DNA of 44,011 bases from UBA11540 sp045536425 (GTDB lineage Bacteria; Bacillota; Clostridia; Oscillospirales; Ruminococcaceae), in contig JAZSNN010000029.1 in assembly GCA_045536425.1 (NCBI GenBank), positions 1 to 44,011 of the forward strand. Reading direction: 5' to 3'. Positions 1 to 7,050 of the stretch are shown here, piece after piece. Numbering within the stretch: the first letter of the stretch is position 1; every line of letters begins with the position of its first letter. A model generated the notes under the pieces. That model made no database searches. It was given only the letters and a program-made list of their open reading frames with translations, and was not told the origin of the DNA. The position numbers and the translations under genes are program-made.

Positions 1-60
1 ATCCTGCTGACGAAAATCTGTAGGATTGATATATAGGGACAATCAAGGGAAGAATGTAAC

Positions 61-82
61 GGCGGTGACATCTGTCACCGCC
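61..82 (+). promoter_or_regulatory. Perfect hairpin upstream of the short leader ORF
   Basis: A G+C-rich inverted repeat, GGCGGTGA / TCACCGCC, encloses a 6-nt loop. It is not followed by a T-run, so it does not look like a simple terminator. A ribosome site (AAGGAG, 86-91) follows within a few bases. It may be an attenuator-like or mRNA-stabilising structure of the mobile element; its role is not known. Confidence 0.4.
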
Positions 83-98
83 TGTAAGGAGAATTTTT

Positions 99-146
99 AT
101 GTTATATGTTTCGAAGCCTACCTCCGGCGGAAATGGAGGCAAATAA
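99..146 (+). CDS. Possible 15-residue leader peptide before xis
   Basis: A short ATG-TAA frame encodes 15 residues rich in Gly and Ser (beginning MLYVSKP). It has a good ribosome site, AAGGAG at 86-91, seven bases before the ATG, and it lies directly behind a perfect hairpin. It ends 17 bases before the excisionase start. The placement fits a leader peptide of an integrative element, but the coding assignment rests only on the ribosome site. I do not recognise the peptide with certainty. Confidence 0.3.
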   Translation: MLYVSKPTSGGNGGK

Positions 147-163
147 TATAGGAGGTATCGCCA

Positions 164-358
164 ATGAAAGAGGTTCCAATTTGGGAGAAAACCACTTTAA
201 CGCTGACAGAAGCCGCAGCCTATTCGGGCATTGGTATTAATAAACTCAGAAAACTGTCCGATAAGGTTGATTGTACTTTCGTGCTGTTCAACGGCACAAA
301 GCGTCTGATCAAGCGTAGGAAATTGGATGAATATATAGAAAAGAATTATTCGATTTAA
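164..358 (+). CDS. xis: Excisionase (Tn916-type Xis)
   Basis: This 64-residue basic protein is the recombination directionality factor of a Tn916/Tn1549-like element. It would bind near the element ends and steer the integrase toward excision. The N-terminal PIWEK-TLTLTEAAAY-GIGINKLRKL pattern is that of the MerR-like winged helix in Tn916 Xis, and the C-terminal half is Lys/Arg rich (TKRLIKRRKLDEYI). The length matches the family, about 67 residues. A strong AGGAGG site (151-156) supports the ATG at 164. The integrase follows 126 bases downstream in the same orientation, the usual right-end arrangement of these elements. Confidence 0.88.
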   Translation: MKEVPIWEKTTLTLTEAAAYSGIGINKLRKLSDKVDCTFVLFNGTKRLIKRRKLDEYIEKNYSI

Positions 359-374
359 TTACTTTCTTTACAGG

Positions 375-461
375 CCTGTCAGCTCCAAAAGAGTACTTGT
401 AAAGATAACGGATTTATGTTATAATATAAATACTATCATAGTGCTTTTCAATGCTGACAGG
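375..461 (+). promoter_or_regulatory. Integrase promoter enclosed by an inverted repeat
   Basis: A sigma-A-type promoter is visible: TTGTAA at 397-402, a 17-base spacer and TATAAT at 420-425. It is flanked by the arms of a perfect 9-base inverted repeat, CCTGTCAGC at 375-383 and GCTGACAGG at 453-461. The right arm lies just upstream of the integrase ribosome site. Either an operator for an element-encoded regulator or a Xis/Int binding region would fit; the sequence does not decide between them. Confidence 0.6.
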
Positions 462-483
462 TATTGAAAGGAGCTAGATAAAT

Positions 484-1728
484 ATGACTGCAAAGAAAGG
501 TAAAGGTAGAAGATTAGATAAGGATCGGGTTACACTCCGCAAGGGTGAATCCCAAAGAGCAGACGGAATTTATGATTACCGTTGGAGCACTCCCGATGGT
601 AAGCGCCACTCGATATATGCAAGTACCCTTGAGGAGCTTCGCGAAAAAGAAGAGCAAATTATCCTCGATAAAAGGGACGGCATTAAAACAGAGATTCGCT
701 TGATAACGGTCAATGATGTATTTGACCTATGGTGTGATCTGAAACGTGGTTTGAAGCATAACACCTTTCAGAACTACAAGTATATGTACAATATGTTTGT
801 GCGCCCCACATTCGGCAAACTTCGGATTGCAAATGTCAGAAAATCCGATGTAAAGAGGTTTTATAACCGTCTTGCAGACGATAGGATTTTGACAATAGCA
901 ACCATTGACAACGTGCATACGGTTCTGCATCAAGTGTTTAACTTGGCGGTTGATGACGGTTACATACGCATTAACCCCACCGATAACATGCTGAAAGAAC
1001 TGAAACAGTCACACAATTTTCAAGTAGAAAAGAGTAAGGCACTTACTATCCCCGAACAACAGCTGTTCATTAACTTCCTAAAAAATCATCCTGTGTATCG
1101 GCACTGGTATCCTGTATTTGCCATTATGCTTGGCACGGGGTTGCGTGTCGGTGAATTGATAGGATTGCGGTGGTGCGACATTGATTTGGACGAAGGACTT
1201 ATCCACGTCAATCACACCTTGGTATACTACAATCACGGTGACGGCAACGGCTGTTCTTTTAGCATAAACACACCTAAGACCAAAGCCGGTGAACGAACCG
1301 TACCGATGATGGATGATGTAAAAGAAGCATTCCTGCTTGAAAAGCAAAACCAAGAGGATGCCGGGGTTAAGTGCAAAGCGATTGTTGATTGCTATACAGA
1401 TTTTATCTTTATAAATCGCTATGGTGATGTTCAGCATCAGGGAACACTCAACAAAGCCATTCGAAGAATCATCCGTGATTGTAATGATGAAGTGTTGCTC
1501 AAAGGAGAAAAAGATCCCATTCTGTTGCCGCCCTTTAGTTGCCACAGCTTGAGACACACCTTTGCTACTCGCTTGTGTGAGTCGGGTATCAATATAAAGG
1601 TGATACAGGATGTTTTAGGTCATGCCGATATTAGTACAACGATGGATATTTATTGCGACGTGACCAACGAACTGAAAAAGAAAGAGTTTACAAGCTTGGG
1701 CGAATTCTTTAAGGACAAGCAAATTTAA
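484..1728 (+). CDS. int: Tyrosine integrase of a Tn916/Tn1549-like element
   Basis: A 414-residue site-specific recombinase that would catalyse integration and excision of the element. The N-terminal arm-binding domain (about 1-70, with GESQRADGIYDY) resembles Tn916 Int. A SAM-like core-binding domain follows (about 75-165), then the catalytic domain. Candidate catalytic residues are Arg221 (TGLRVGEL), the Lys in the TPKTKAGER hairpin near 265-267, His354 and Arg357 (HSLRHTF), His380 (LGH) and nucleophile Tyr390 (DIY). All are present, so the enzyme is probably active. The ribosome site AAGGAG (470-475) fits the ATG at 484. It sits just after xis, at what is normally the right end of such elements. 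Confidence 0.95.
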   Translation: MTAKKGKGRRLDKDRVTLRKGESQRADGIYDYRWSTPDGKRHSIYASTLEELREKEEQIILDKRDGIKTEIRLITVNDVFDLWCDLKRGLKHNTFQNYKYMYNMFVRPTFGKLRIANVRKSDVKRFYNRLADDRILTIATIDNVHTVLHQVFNLAVDDGYIRINPTDNMLKELKQSHNFQVEKSKALTIPEQQLFINFLKNHPVYRHWYPVFAIMLGTGLRVGELIGLRWCDIDLDEGLIHVNHTLVYYNHGDGNGCSFSINTPKTKAGERTVPMMDDVKEAFLLEKQNQEDAGVKCKAIVDCYTDFIFINRYGDVQHQGTLNKAIRRIIRDCNDEVLLKGEKDPILLPPFSCHSLRHTFATRLCESGINIKVIQDVLGHADISTTMDIYCDVTNELKKKEFTSLGEFFKDKQI

Positions 1729-1998
1729 TCTACTACGCCAATGGTACGCCAGTCACTACGCCAAAATACCGCACAGATACAAAGGGTTATATTCTGTGCT
1801 ATAAAAATGGCTTACAAAGACGGCCCCAAACCATTGGAGTTTTGTACACTTAGGTATTGTTTTATAACTTCGGGGGCAGAGGTCCCTACGATGAAGCCCC
1901 TGGATTAAGAAAATGCCGTAAAATAGCGGAATTACAGGGTTTTCAAAACCTTGTAAAAACCGATTTACGACACATTTACGACAAATGAAAAAATGAAG
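1729..1998. other. Gene-free right end of the integrative element, with short repeats
   Basis: This stretch after int holds no convincing gene. Directly behind the stop codon lie three copies of TACGCCA (1734-1740, 1745-1751, 1757-1763), two of them in the longer form ACTACGCCA. Further on are two copies of TTTACGACA (1964-1972 and 1975-1983). Such short direct repeats beside a tyrosine integrase resemble arm-type binding sites. The exact attachment core cannot be fixed because the other element end is outside the window. No tRNA 3' end is visible. Confidence 0.5.
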
Positions 1999-2034
1999 AC
2001 ACCCTATGACCGTTAAAAGTCATAGGGTGTTTTT
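1999..2034 (+). terminator. Strong intrinsic terminator
   Basis: A perfect 12-bp stem (ACACCCTATGAC / GTCATAGGGTGT) with an 8-nt loop is followed by a T-run at 2031-2034. No gene ends close before it. It may insulate the chromosome from element transcription, or it may be the terminator of the host gene that the element separated. Confidence 0.8.
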
Positions 2035-2082
2035 GCACATTTTTATTAAACTGACCGACAAATTGGAATTGGTCTCTATGGA

Positions 2083-2538
2083 TTAGTCCTCTGTCATTAT
2101 TCTCCAAAATAGCTTTTCTGCAATTACATAAGTACTGTAGTTTCCGTTAGTGGGAATCGGTGCTTCTTCCGTATATTTTATGGGATTAAAGCTCTCCCAA
2201 TCCGCCCATACTATCAGCTTGTCATCGCGAGTTCTACCAAGTAGGTCGCTATGAAAATTCAAATATGCACCAAAAATGTCGCAGAAATAATTATCCTCCC
2301 AGCCAACAATATTACATTTTCTTACTCCTGTAAAACGCAGTTTAATAGGTTTATTACACTGACTATGTAATATCATTTCAATGCTATGCTCAAGCAATTC
2401 GCCATTTGCCATAGCGCCCTTATCATTAACAAATGCTCCGCTATGATAGTTTATTGATACTATACAACTATCGTGAAAGCCGCTATATTCTTTCATCAAG
2501 TTTTGGATATCAATTTCATTTTTAATTTCATTCCACAT
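2083..2538 (-). CDS. Uncharacterised cytoplasmic protein, possibly immunity-type
   Basis: A 151-residue soluble acidic protein with no signal peptide or membrane segment. I do not recognise the family firmly. A FHDSCI-SI stretch near residues 21-30 followed by beta-rich sequence and several Trp residues is reminiscent of small immunity proteins such as Imm50-like families, but this is only a resemblance. The ATG at 2538 has a GGAG site about 12 bases upstream, and a promoter lies at 2610-2638. It is a single-gene unit in AT-rich sequence beside an integrative element, so horizontal acquisition is plausible. No partner toxin is visible. Confidence 0.6.
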   Translation of the reverse strand: MWNEIKNEIDIQNLMKEYSGFHDSCIVSINYHSGAFVNDKGAMANGELLEHSIEMILHSQCNKPIKLRFTGVRKCNIVGWEDNYFCDIFGAYLNFHSDLLGRTRDDKLIVWADWESFNPIKYTEEAPIPTNGNYSTYVIAEKLFWRIMTED

Positions 2539-2609
2539 ATAGCACTAAAACTCCTTCTTTTATTCCTGCGATAGTTCTTCGTCAAATTTATATTTATCGA
2601 ATTGACTGT

Positions 2610-2638
2610 ATTATACCATAAATTGTTCAAAATTTCAA
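2610..2638 (-). promoter_or_regulatory. Promoter of the 2083-2538 gene
   Basis: On the minus strand TTGAAA (2638-2633) and TATAAT (2615-2610) are separated by 17 bases, with a TG extended -10 element. It gives a 5' leader of about 70 bases. Confidence 0.7.
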
Positions 2639-2640
2639 TA

Positions 2641-2760
2641 TTTCTGCAATCTTCATGAGTTATAACGATTCTTATAGAATCTTTATGACTCTTTTTCTTT
2701 TATATAAGACTCTTTAGGAATCTTCATGATTATATAAGCATCATGAGTCTTTATCTTAAA
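2641..2760. repeat. AT-rich patch of short direct and inverted repeats
   Basis: The gap 2539-2960 between the two accessory genes holds no gene beyond its promoters. Within it, AATCTTCATGA occurs at 2648-2658 and 2719-2729, TATATAAG at 2701-2708 and 2731-2738, and a short palindrome (GATTCT-TAT-AGAATC) at 2668-2682. Related ACTCTTT and GAATCTT units recur between them. It looks like degenerate, repeat-built sequence; no function is assigned. Confidence 0.5.
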
Positions 2761-2901
2761 CATAGAGTAATTGAGAGTTATCAGACTTAAGAAAAAAGTA
2801 AAGAAATCTCTTGATTGTTTAAAGAGTAGAGAGCAATCCGTGAAAATACAAAAGTAGTCCCCACAATGAAACCCATTGACTAACAAAAATGCACCTATGT
2901 A

Positions 2902-2930
2902 TTGACAAAAAAGGCAATATGCCTTTTAAT
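2902..2930 (+). promoter_or_regulatory. Promoter of the 2961-3440 gene
   Basis: TTGACA (2902-2907) is followed after 17 bases by TTTAAT (2925-2930). A small 7-bp hairpin (AAAGGCA / TGCCTTT) lies in the spacer. The promoter sits inside the longer open frame that begins at 2889, which supports a start downstream of it. Confidence 0.55.
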
Positions 2931-2960
2931 ATAAATAGGTTAATCAAGGGGGTGAACCTA

Positions 2961-3440
2961 GTGGGATTTATGGATTCTTATAAACGACTTGAAAAACTAT
3001 GCGGTGATGTTCTTAACGACGACCGACGAATTTCTGCGTATATTGATGAAATGCTCAGCACGGTTCACGCAGAATATTTTGTAGCTGGATGGAATGAAGA
3101 TTTAAAAAAGCTAAAGCACTATCGTTGGATAAGAAATCAAATTGTACATAATCCTGATTTTTCGGAAGATAGTTGCACCGACGAAGACGTTCGGTGGATT
3201 GACAACTTCTACAATCGAATTATGAGGCAGACCGACCCACTTGCCCTGTATCGTGAAGCTACAAAGCCTAAAAACAAACCCACACCAAAGCCTGTCAGGG
3301 AACGAAACTATTACGACGAACCGCAGAACAGTGATTATAATAATGGTTCAATCAAGCTACCAGACGGTTGCACAGTTGCTTTTGTTTATGGCTTAATTTT
3401 GATAGCATTGATTGCAATATGGTATGCAGTATTAAAATAA
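2961..3440 (+). CDS. Small membrane-anchored accessory protein (DUF6548-like)
   Basis: A 159-residue protein. The GTG at 2961 is chosen because AAGGGGGTGA lies just ahead of it and a promoter lies between it and the upstream in-frame ATG at 2889. The N-terminal 85 residues are soluble and helical (YKRLEKLCGDVLND, HYRWIRNQIVHNP). They are followed by a Pro/Lys-rich linker and one C-terminal membrane helix (about residues 137-156), so it would be tail-anchored. The N-terminal pattern resembles DUF6548, which I recall from Clostridia; that is from memory and no function is known. It has its own promoter and terminator. Confidence 0.65.
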   Translation: MGFMDSYKRLEKLCGDVLNDDRRISAYIDEMLSTVHAEYFVAGWNEDLKKLKHYRWIRNQIVHNPDFSEDSCTDEDVRWIDNFYNRIMRQTDPLALYREATKPKNKPTPKPVRERNYYDEPQNSDYNNGSIKLPDGCTVAFVYGLILIALIAIWYAVLK

Positions 3441-3471
3441 ACGGACTATGGATTTTCCATAGTCCGTTTTT
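3441..3471. terminator. Bidirectional intrinsic terminator
   Basis: A perfect 12-bp stem (ACGGACTATGGA / TCCATAGTCCGT) has a 3-nt loop and T-rich flank on the plus side. It lies between the convergent genes ending at 3440 and 3474 and may serve both. Confidence 0.85.
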
Positions 3472-3473
3472 GA

Positions 3474-4259
3474 TTATTTGTTTTCGAGCCAGCCCAAAAG
3501 CTTGAACCAGTTTACCAAAAGTCCTGCCCATTGCGAAACGTGCGGGTCGTTCTCCGCAAGTCCCAAACCGTGTTCGCCATAAGGGAAGACGTGCATTTCG
3601 CAGGAAACATTGTTTTTTCTGAGATTTGTCGCGTAGGTATAGCTGTTTATAACGTTAACAGCCGTATCGTTTGCGGTGTGCCATATAAAAGCAGGCGGAG
3701 TACTCTCTGTTACGTTAAGTGCAGGGTCAACACTCTTTGCTAAAGCGGGATAATTCTCTCCCAAAAGATTTTTGTAGCTTCCCTCGTGCGCGATACCGTC
3801 GCCCTGCGGATGACAGATAACGGGATAGCAAAGGATCTGTGCATTTGGCAAAAAATCCTCGTTGTCAATCTCGTCGATGCCCTCAAAATCTATCGACTCT
3901 GTGTATGTAGAAACCATTGCAGCGAGATGTCCACCTGCACTCGAGCCCATAACCGCAATTTTGTTCTTGTCTATGCCATATTTCTCGGCATTCGCTCTGA
4001 CAAAGCGAACAGCCCTTCTTGCGTCTAACAAGGGCAACGGGAAGAAGTGTGGCTTGACTCGGTAATCCACAACAAAAGCGGTAATACCGTGCTCACTCAA
4101 AAACTCGGCATATCCTGCACCCTCGTGGTCGGCTCTTATTACGTATCCGCCACCGGGGAAGATGACCACAGCGGCATCGCTCTTCTTTTCTTTGGGGACG
4201 AATGGTGTGATAATAGGTGTTTCCAAAACCTCTCCGGGAGTATTTTCCCATAGATCCAT
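3474..4259 (-). CDS. Alpha/beta-hydrolase, acetyl-esterase/lipase type
   Basis: A 261-residue cytosolic serine hydrolase of the Aes/BD-FAE group, which remove acetyl or other short acyl groups, often from carbohydrates. Visible features are the oxyanion-hole stretch PGGGY (35-39), the nucleophile elbow GSSAG with Ser107, Asp198 (TANDTA) and His230 (YGEHGLG). The ATG at 4259 is preferred over an in-frame start at 4328 because AAGGAG lies at the right distance and a promoter (4297-4325) falls within the extension. There is no signal peptide. It is a monocistronic unit divergent from the ATP synthase operon; the substrate cannot be read from the sequence. Confidence 0.9.
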   Translation of the reverse strand: MDLWENTPGEVLETPIITPFVPKEKKSDAAVVIFPGGGYVIRADHEGAGYAEFLSEHGITAFVVDYRVKPHFFPLPLLDARRAVRFVRANAEKYGIDKNKIAVMGSSAGGHLAAMVSTYTESIDFEGIDEIDNEDFLPNAQILCYPVICHPQGDGIAHEGSYKNLLGENYPALAKSVDPALNVTESTPPAFIWHTANDTAVNVINSYTYATNLRKNNVSCEMHVFPYGEHGLGLAENDPHVSQWAGLLVNWFKLLGWLENK

Positions 4260-4296
4260 AGCACACGGCTCCTTGCTTCGATAGATTACAAGTATA

Positions 4297-4325
4297 ATTA
4301 TAGTTAATCTGTAGAATAAAGTCAA
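4297..4325 (-). promoter_or_regulatory. Promoter of the esterase gene
   Basis: On the minus strand TTGACT (4325-4320), a 17-base spacer and TATAAT (4302-4297). It gives a leader of roughly 30 bases. Confidence 0.75.
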
Positions 4326-4367
4326 CAAAGCAACTTATAAATACACTAAAAATTCACACTTAATATA

Positions 4368-4396
4368 TTGCCGTTTGCTAAATAAAGTGGTATAAT
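4368..4396 (+). promoter_or_regulatory. Promoter of the atp operon
   Basis: TTGCCG (4368-4373), a 17-base spacer and TATAAT (4391-4396) with a TG extended -10. It is the only clear promoter ahead of the nine-gene ATP synthase operon. Confidence 0.75.
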
Positions 4397-4426
4397 ATAG
4401 TTTAATATAGCTATAAGGGGTATGTT

Positions 4427-4810
4427 ATGAAAAAGATAGACCCAACTGTACTAAAAGAAACCGCCTATATAACGGTTTTTACAATAATTTTCAGTGTGTT
4501 GATGCAGGCAGTGTTTCTCGTATTGCAAAAATGGGACTACACTGTGCTTCTGGGAAATCTTCTTGGAATAGTTGCGGTAGTGTCAAATTTCTTGCTTATG
4601 GGAATAACGGTGCAAAACGCAGTTCTAAAGGAAGAAAAGGACGCAAAAAATCTTATGAAGCTTTCGCAAACGGGAAGACTTTTTATGATGTTTGTCTTTG
4701 CTTTGATAGGATATCTCGTCCCTGTGTTTAATGCGATTGCAGTAGTAATACCGTTCCTTTTCCCGCGAATAGCAATAATGTTCAGACCGTTTTTTATGAA
4801 AAAGGGGTGA
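4427..4810 (+). CDS. atpI: ATP synthase protein I
   Basis: A 127-residue membrane protein with four predicted helices in a hairpin-pair layout and short charged loops. It belongs to the loosely conserved UncI/AtpI group that sits first in F-type ATP synthase operons. These proteins help assemble the c-ring and have been linked to ion supply. Identity here rests on size, topology and position immediately before atpB rather than on a sharp motif. An AGGGG site precedes the ATG. Its stop overlaps the ribosome site of atpB, which suggests translational coupling. Confidence 0.75.
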   Translation: MKKIDPTVLKETAYITVFTIIFSVLMQAVFLVLQKWDYTVLLGNLLGIVAVVSNFLLMGITVQNAVLKEEKDAKNLMKLSQTGRLFMMFVFALIGYLVPVFNAIAVVIPFLFPRIAIMFRPFFMKKG

Positions 4811-4816
4811 TAAAGG

Positions 4817-5698
4817 TTGAGCAAAAGGTTTAAAATCGTCGACGCGATATATATCGCGATGATGATAATTCCGATAGTTTGCGGAATAGTGCTTCAGGTG
4901 CTGACAAAACCCGCAAGCGAGGGGATAACAATAACGGGTGCGAGAATATTTTTCACGATCCCGATGCCGATTCAGGACTTCCCGATAACCGAGTCACAGA
5001 TAAACTCGGCAATAGTGCTTGTGACGCTCTTTTTCTTCTGCCTTTATATCACTCACGGAATAAGTGATCGTATAAAGCTCAAGCGTCAACACTTCGCAGA
5101 GCTTATTATCGAAAAGGTGGACGGACTTGTAAAGGATAATATGGGCGACTACTTTATGGGATTTACCCCGTTTATAGTTGCGATCCTTGCTCTTTCCGCA
5201 CTTTCGAGTTTGCTGACCCTCTTCGGACTGTATCCACCGACCTCGGATATCAATATCGTGGGCGGATGGGCAATACTCGTGTTTATACTCATAACCTACT
5301 ATAAAATGAAATGTGGCCCGATTCACTACGTCAAGAGCCTTGCCGACCCAATACTCTTGACACCGCTCAACGTCATCAGCGAGGTCGCAACCCCCATTTC
5401 AATGGCGTTTCGTCACTACGGAAACGTGCTGTCTGGCTCGGTAATAGGAGTGCTTATCGCAACGGCACTCGGAGGACTGTCCTCAATGGTTTTGGGATGG
5501 CTTCCCGGCTTCCTTGCCGATATTCCCTTGTTCCAGATAGGTATACCCGCAGTGCTTTCGGTATATTTTGACATCTTCAGCGGATGCCTTCAGGCGTTCA
5601 TCTTCGCAATGCTAACGATGATGTACATCGGCGGAGGATTCCCTGCAGAAGAATATGCAAGACGCAAAGCTCTCAAAAAAGCAAAAAAACTAAAATAA
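4817..5698 (+). CDS. atpB: F0 subunit a
   Basis: A 293-residue integral membrane stator subunit that forms the ion half-channels against the c-ring. The essential arginine is Arg199 in the SMAFRHYGN segment, matching the R-x-x-GN signature of the family. The last helix has Leu258-Gln259-Ala260, where the conserved Gln of the family is expected. The TTG start at 4817 is used, with AAGGGGTGA (4802-4810) at normal spacing and no better ATG nearby. It is second in the atp operon. Confidence 0.95.
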   Translation: MSKRFKIVDAIYIAMMIIPIVCGIVLQVLTKPASEGITITGARIFFTIPMPIQDFPITESQINSAIVLVTLFFFCLYITHGISDRIKLKRQHFAELIIEKVDGLVKDNMGDYFMGFTPFIVAILALSALSSLLTLFGLYPPTSDINIVGGWAILVFILITYYKMKCGPIHYVKSLADPILLTPLNVISEVATPISMAFRHYGNVLSGSVIGVLIATALGGLSSMVLGWLPGFLADIPLFQIGIPAVLSVYFDIFSGCLQAFIFAMLTMMYIGGGFPAEEYARRKALKKAKKLK

Positions 5699-5713
5699 AC
5701 GGAGGAAATTAAA

Positions 5714-6001
5714 ATGGAATTAGCAATTGGTCTTATTTTAGGTGCATGTGCACTTGGTGCAGGTATGGCAATGATCGCAGGTATCGGCCCCGGTATCGGT
5801 GAAGGTAACGCAGTAGCAAAGGCTTGTGAAGCTATCGGACGTCAGCCCGAATGTAAAGGTGACGTAACCACAACAATGCTTATGGGTTGTGCGATTGCGG
5901 AAACAACCGGTCTTTATGCGCTTGTTATCGCAATTCTTCTCATCTTTGTTGCTCCCAACATTCTTGTAAATATTCTCGTTAATACAATGAAATCTCTTTA
6001 A
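5714..6001 (+). CDS. atpE: F0 subunit c with a two-carboxylate, Na+-type ion site
   Basis: A 95-residue hairpin of two membrane helices that oligomerises into the rotor ring. The loop has the conserved Arg-Gln-Pro (43-45). Helix 2 carries Glu63 followed by Thr64, Thr65 and Tyr68 (AETTGLY), aligning with the Glu65-Ser66-Thr67-Tyr70 Na+ site of Ilyobacter tartaricus. Helix 1 has Glu30 (GIGEGN) where Ilyobacter has Gln32. A second Glu at this place is known from the Fusobacterium nucleatum c-ring, which is Na+ specific. The ring is therefore inferred to bind Na+. The gene starts with ATG behind GGAGG. Confidence 0.97.
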   Translation: MELAIGLILGACALGAGMAMIAGIGPGIGEGNAVAKACEAIGRQPECKGDVTTTMLMGCAIAETTGLYALVIAILLIFVAPNILVNILVNTMKSL

Positions 6002-6020
6002 TGTTTCGGAGTGAAAACTA

Positions 6021-6533
6021 ATGCAAACATTGGACATTATTTCAGTCAATATATGGCAGATGGTCGCATCTCTTGCAAACCTCACTCTGCTGTTTTTGGT
6101 TGTGAAAAAGTTTCTATATAAGCCGGTAAAAAATATGCTCGAAAACCGCCAAAACACCATTGAGGGTGACTACGCGGCAGCCGAAGAGGCAAAGACTCAG
6201 GCGCTTGCAGACCAAAAGCTGTATGCCGAGAAGCTTCAGGACGCAAAGGCAGAGGCGGATAGCGTTATCAAGAACGCGGTAGATGCTGCAAATGAGCGCG
6301 AAAAAGAGATAATCTCACAGGCAAAAGAGAAAGCCGACGGCATCGTCCGTCAGGCTCAGACCGATGCTGAGCTCGAGCGCAAAAAGGCAGAAGAGAGCAT
6401 AAAGAAAGAAATCGTCGAGGTGTCTTCGATTCTCACAGAAAAACTGCTTGAACGTGAGGTTACAAAGGAAGACCACAAGAATTTCATCGACTCGTTTATC
6501 GAAAGCATAGGTGACGAAGATGATGCAAACTGA
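6021..6533 (+). CDS. atpF: F0 subunit b
   Basis: A 170-residue peripheral-stalk subunit. One N-terminal membrane helix (about residues 10-29) is followed by a long, heavily charged Ala/Glu/Lys helix (about 35-150) that forms the dimeric stator. The length matches the family. Its end overlaps the start of atpH by about 14 bases, so coupled translation is likely. Confidence 0.95.
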   Translation: MQTLDIISVNIWQMVASLANLTLLFLVVKKFLYKPVKNMLENRQNTIEGDYAAAEEAKTQALADQKLYAEKLQDAKAEADSVIKNAVDAANEREKEIISQAKEKADGIVRQAQTDAELERKKAEESIKKEIVEVSSILTEKLLEREVTKEDHKNFIDSFIESIGDEDDAN

Positions 6534-7050
6534 TAGAGAGTATGCAGAAGCGTTGTTTATGCTCGCGGCAGAGGAGAACAAGGCAGAAGAATATTTTTCC
6601 TCGCTGTTGACCGTCAGAGAGTTGATAGAAGAAAACCCCGACTATCTCGAGTTTTTGTCCTCTCCCGCAATCTCCCTAAGGAAAAGACTTTCCGCAATCG
6701 ACGAAGCGTATGAGAATATTTTTCCCGAATACGTCGTTTCTTTTCTGAAACTTCTCTGCGAAAACGGCAGAATAAAAAGCGTAAATACCGCAATCGACGA
6801 GTTTGAAAAGCTGATGATGGCATTTTCAAACCGAGCGGTAGCGGTAATAACCTCTGCTACACCGCTTGACGAGGAGCAGAAACAAAAGGTTTGCGAGAAA
6901 TTCGAAAAAATAACAGGTAAGAGCATACAAGCGGTTTATGCTGTAGACGAGTCGCTTATAGGTGGCTTGAAGGTTGAGGTTGAAGGCAAGACCTACGACG
7001 GCAGTATCAAGCATCGCCTGAGTGATGTTAAGGATGTGATTATCAGATGA
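6520..7050 (+). CDS. atpH: F1 subunit delta
   Basis: A 176-residue cytosolic subunit that links the b stalk to the top of the alpha3beta3 head (OSCP homologue). The N-terminal helical domain begins with the typical YAEALF, and the C-terminal part has VEGKTYDGSIKHRL, close to the usual G-x-x-hD-GS-hxxRL end. The ATG at 6520, or the next one at 6523, is favoured because AGGTGA (6509-6514) lies just upstream; an in-frame GTG at 6511 has no separate site. It overlaps both neighbours (atpF and, by ATGA, atpA). Confidence 0.93.
   Translation: MMQTDREYAEALFMLAAEENKAEEYFSSLLTVRELIEENPDYLEFLSSPAISLRKRLSAIDEAYENIFPEYVVSFLKLLCENGRIKSVNTAIDEFEKLMMAFSNRAVAVITSATPLDEEQKQKVCEKFEKITGKSIQAVYAVDESLIGGLKVEVEGKTYDGSIKHRLSDVKDVIIR

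Noticed and set aside
1861..1998. A tRNA or tmRNA 3' end as attachment site
   Set aside because: The GGGGGCAG / CCCCTGG pairing near 1874-1911 suggested a folded RNA, but no T-loop or CCA end is present.
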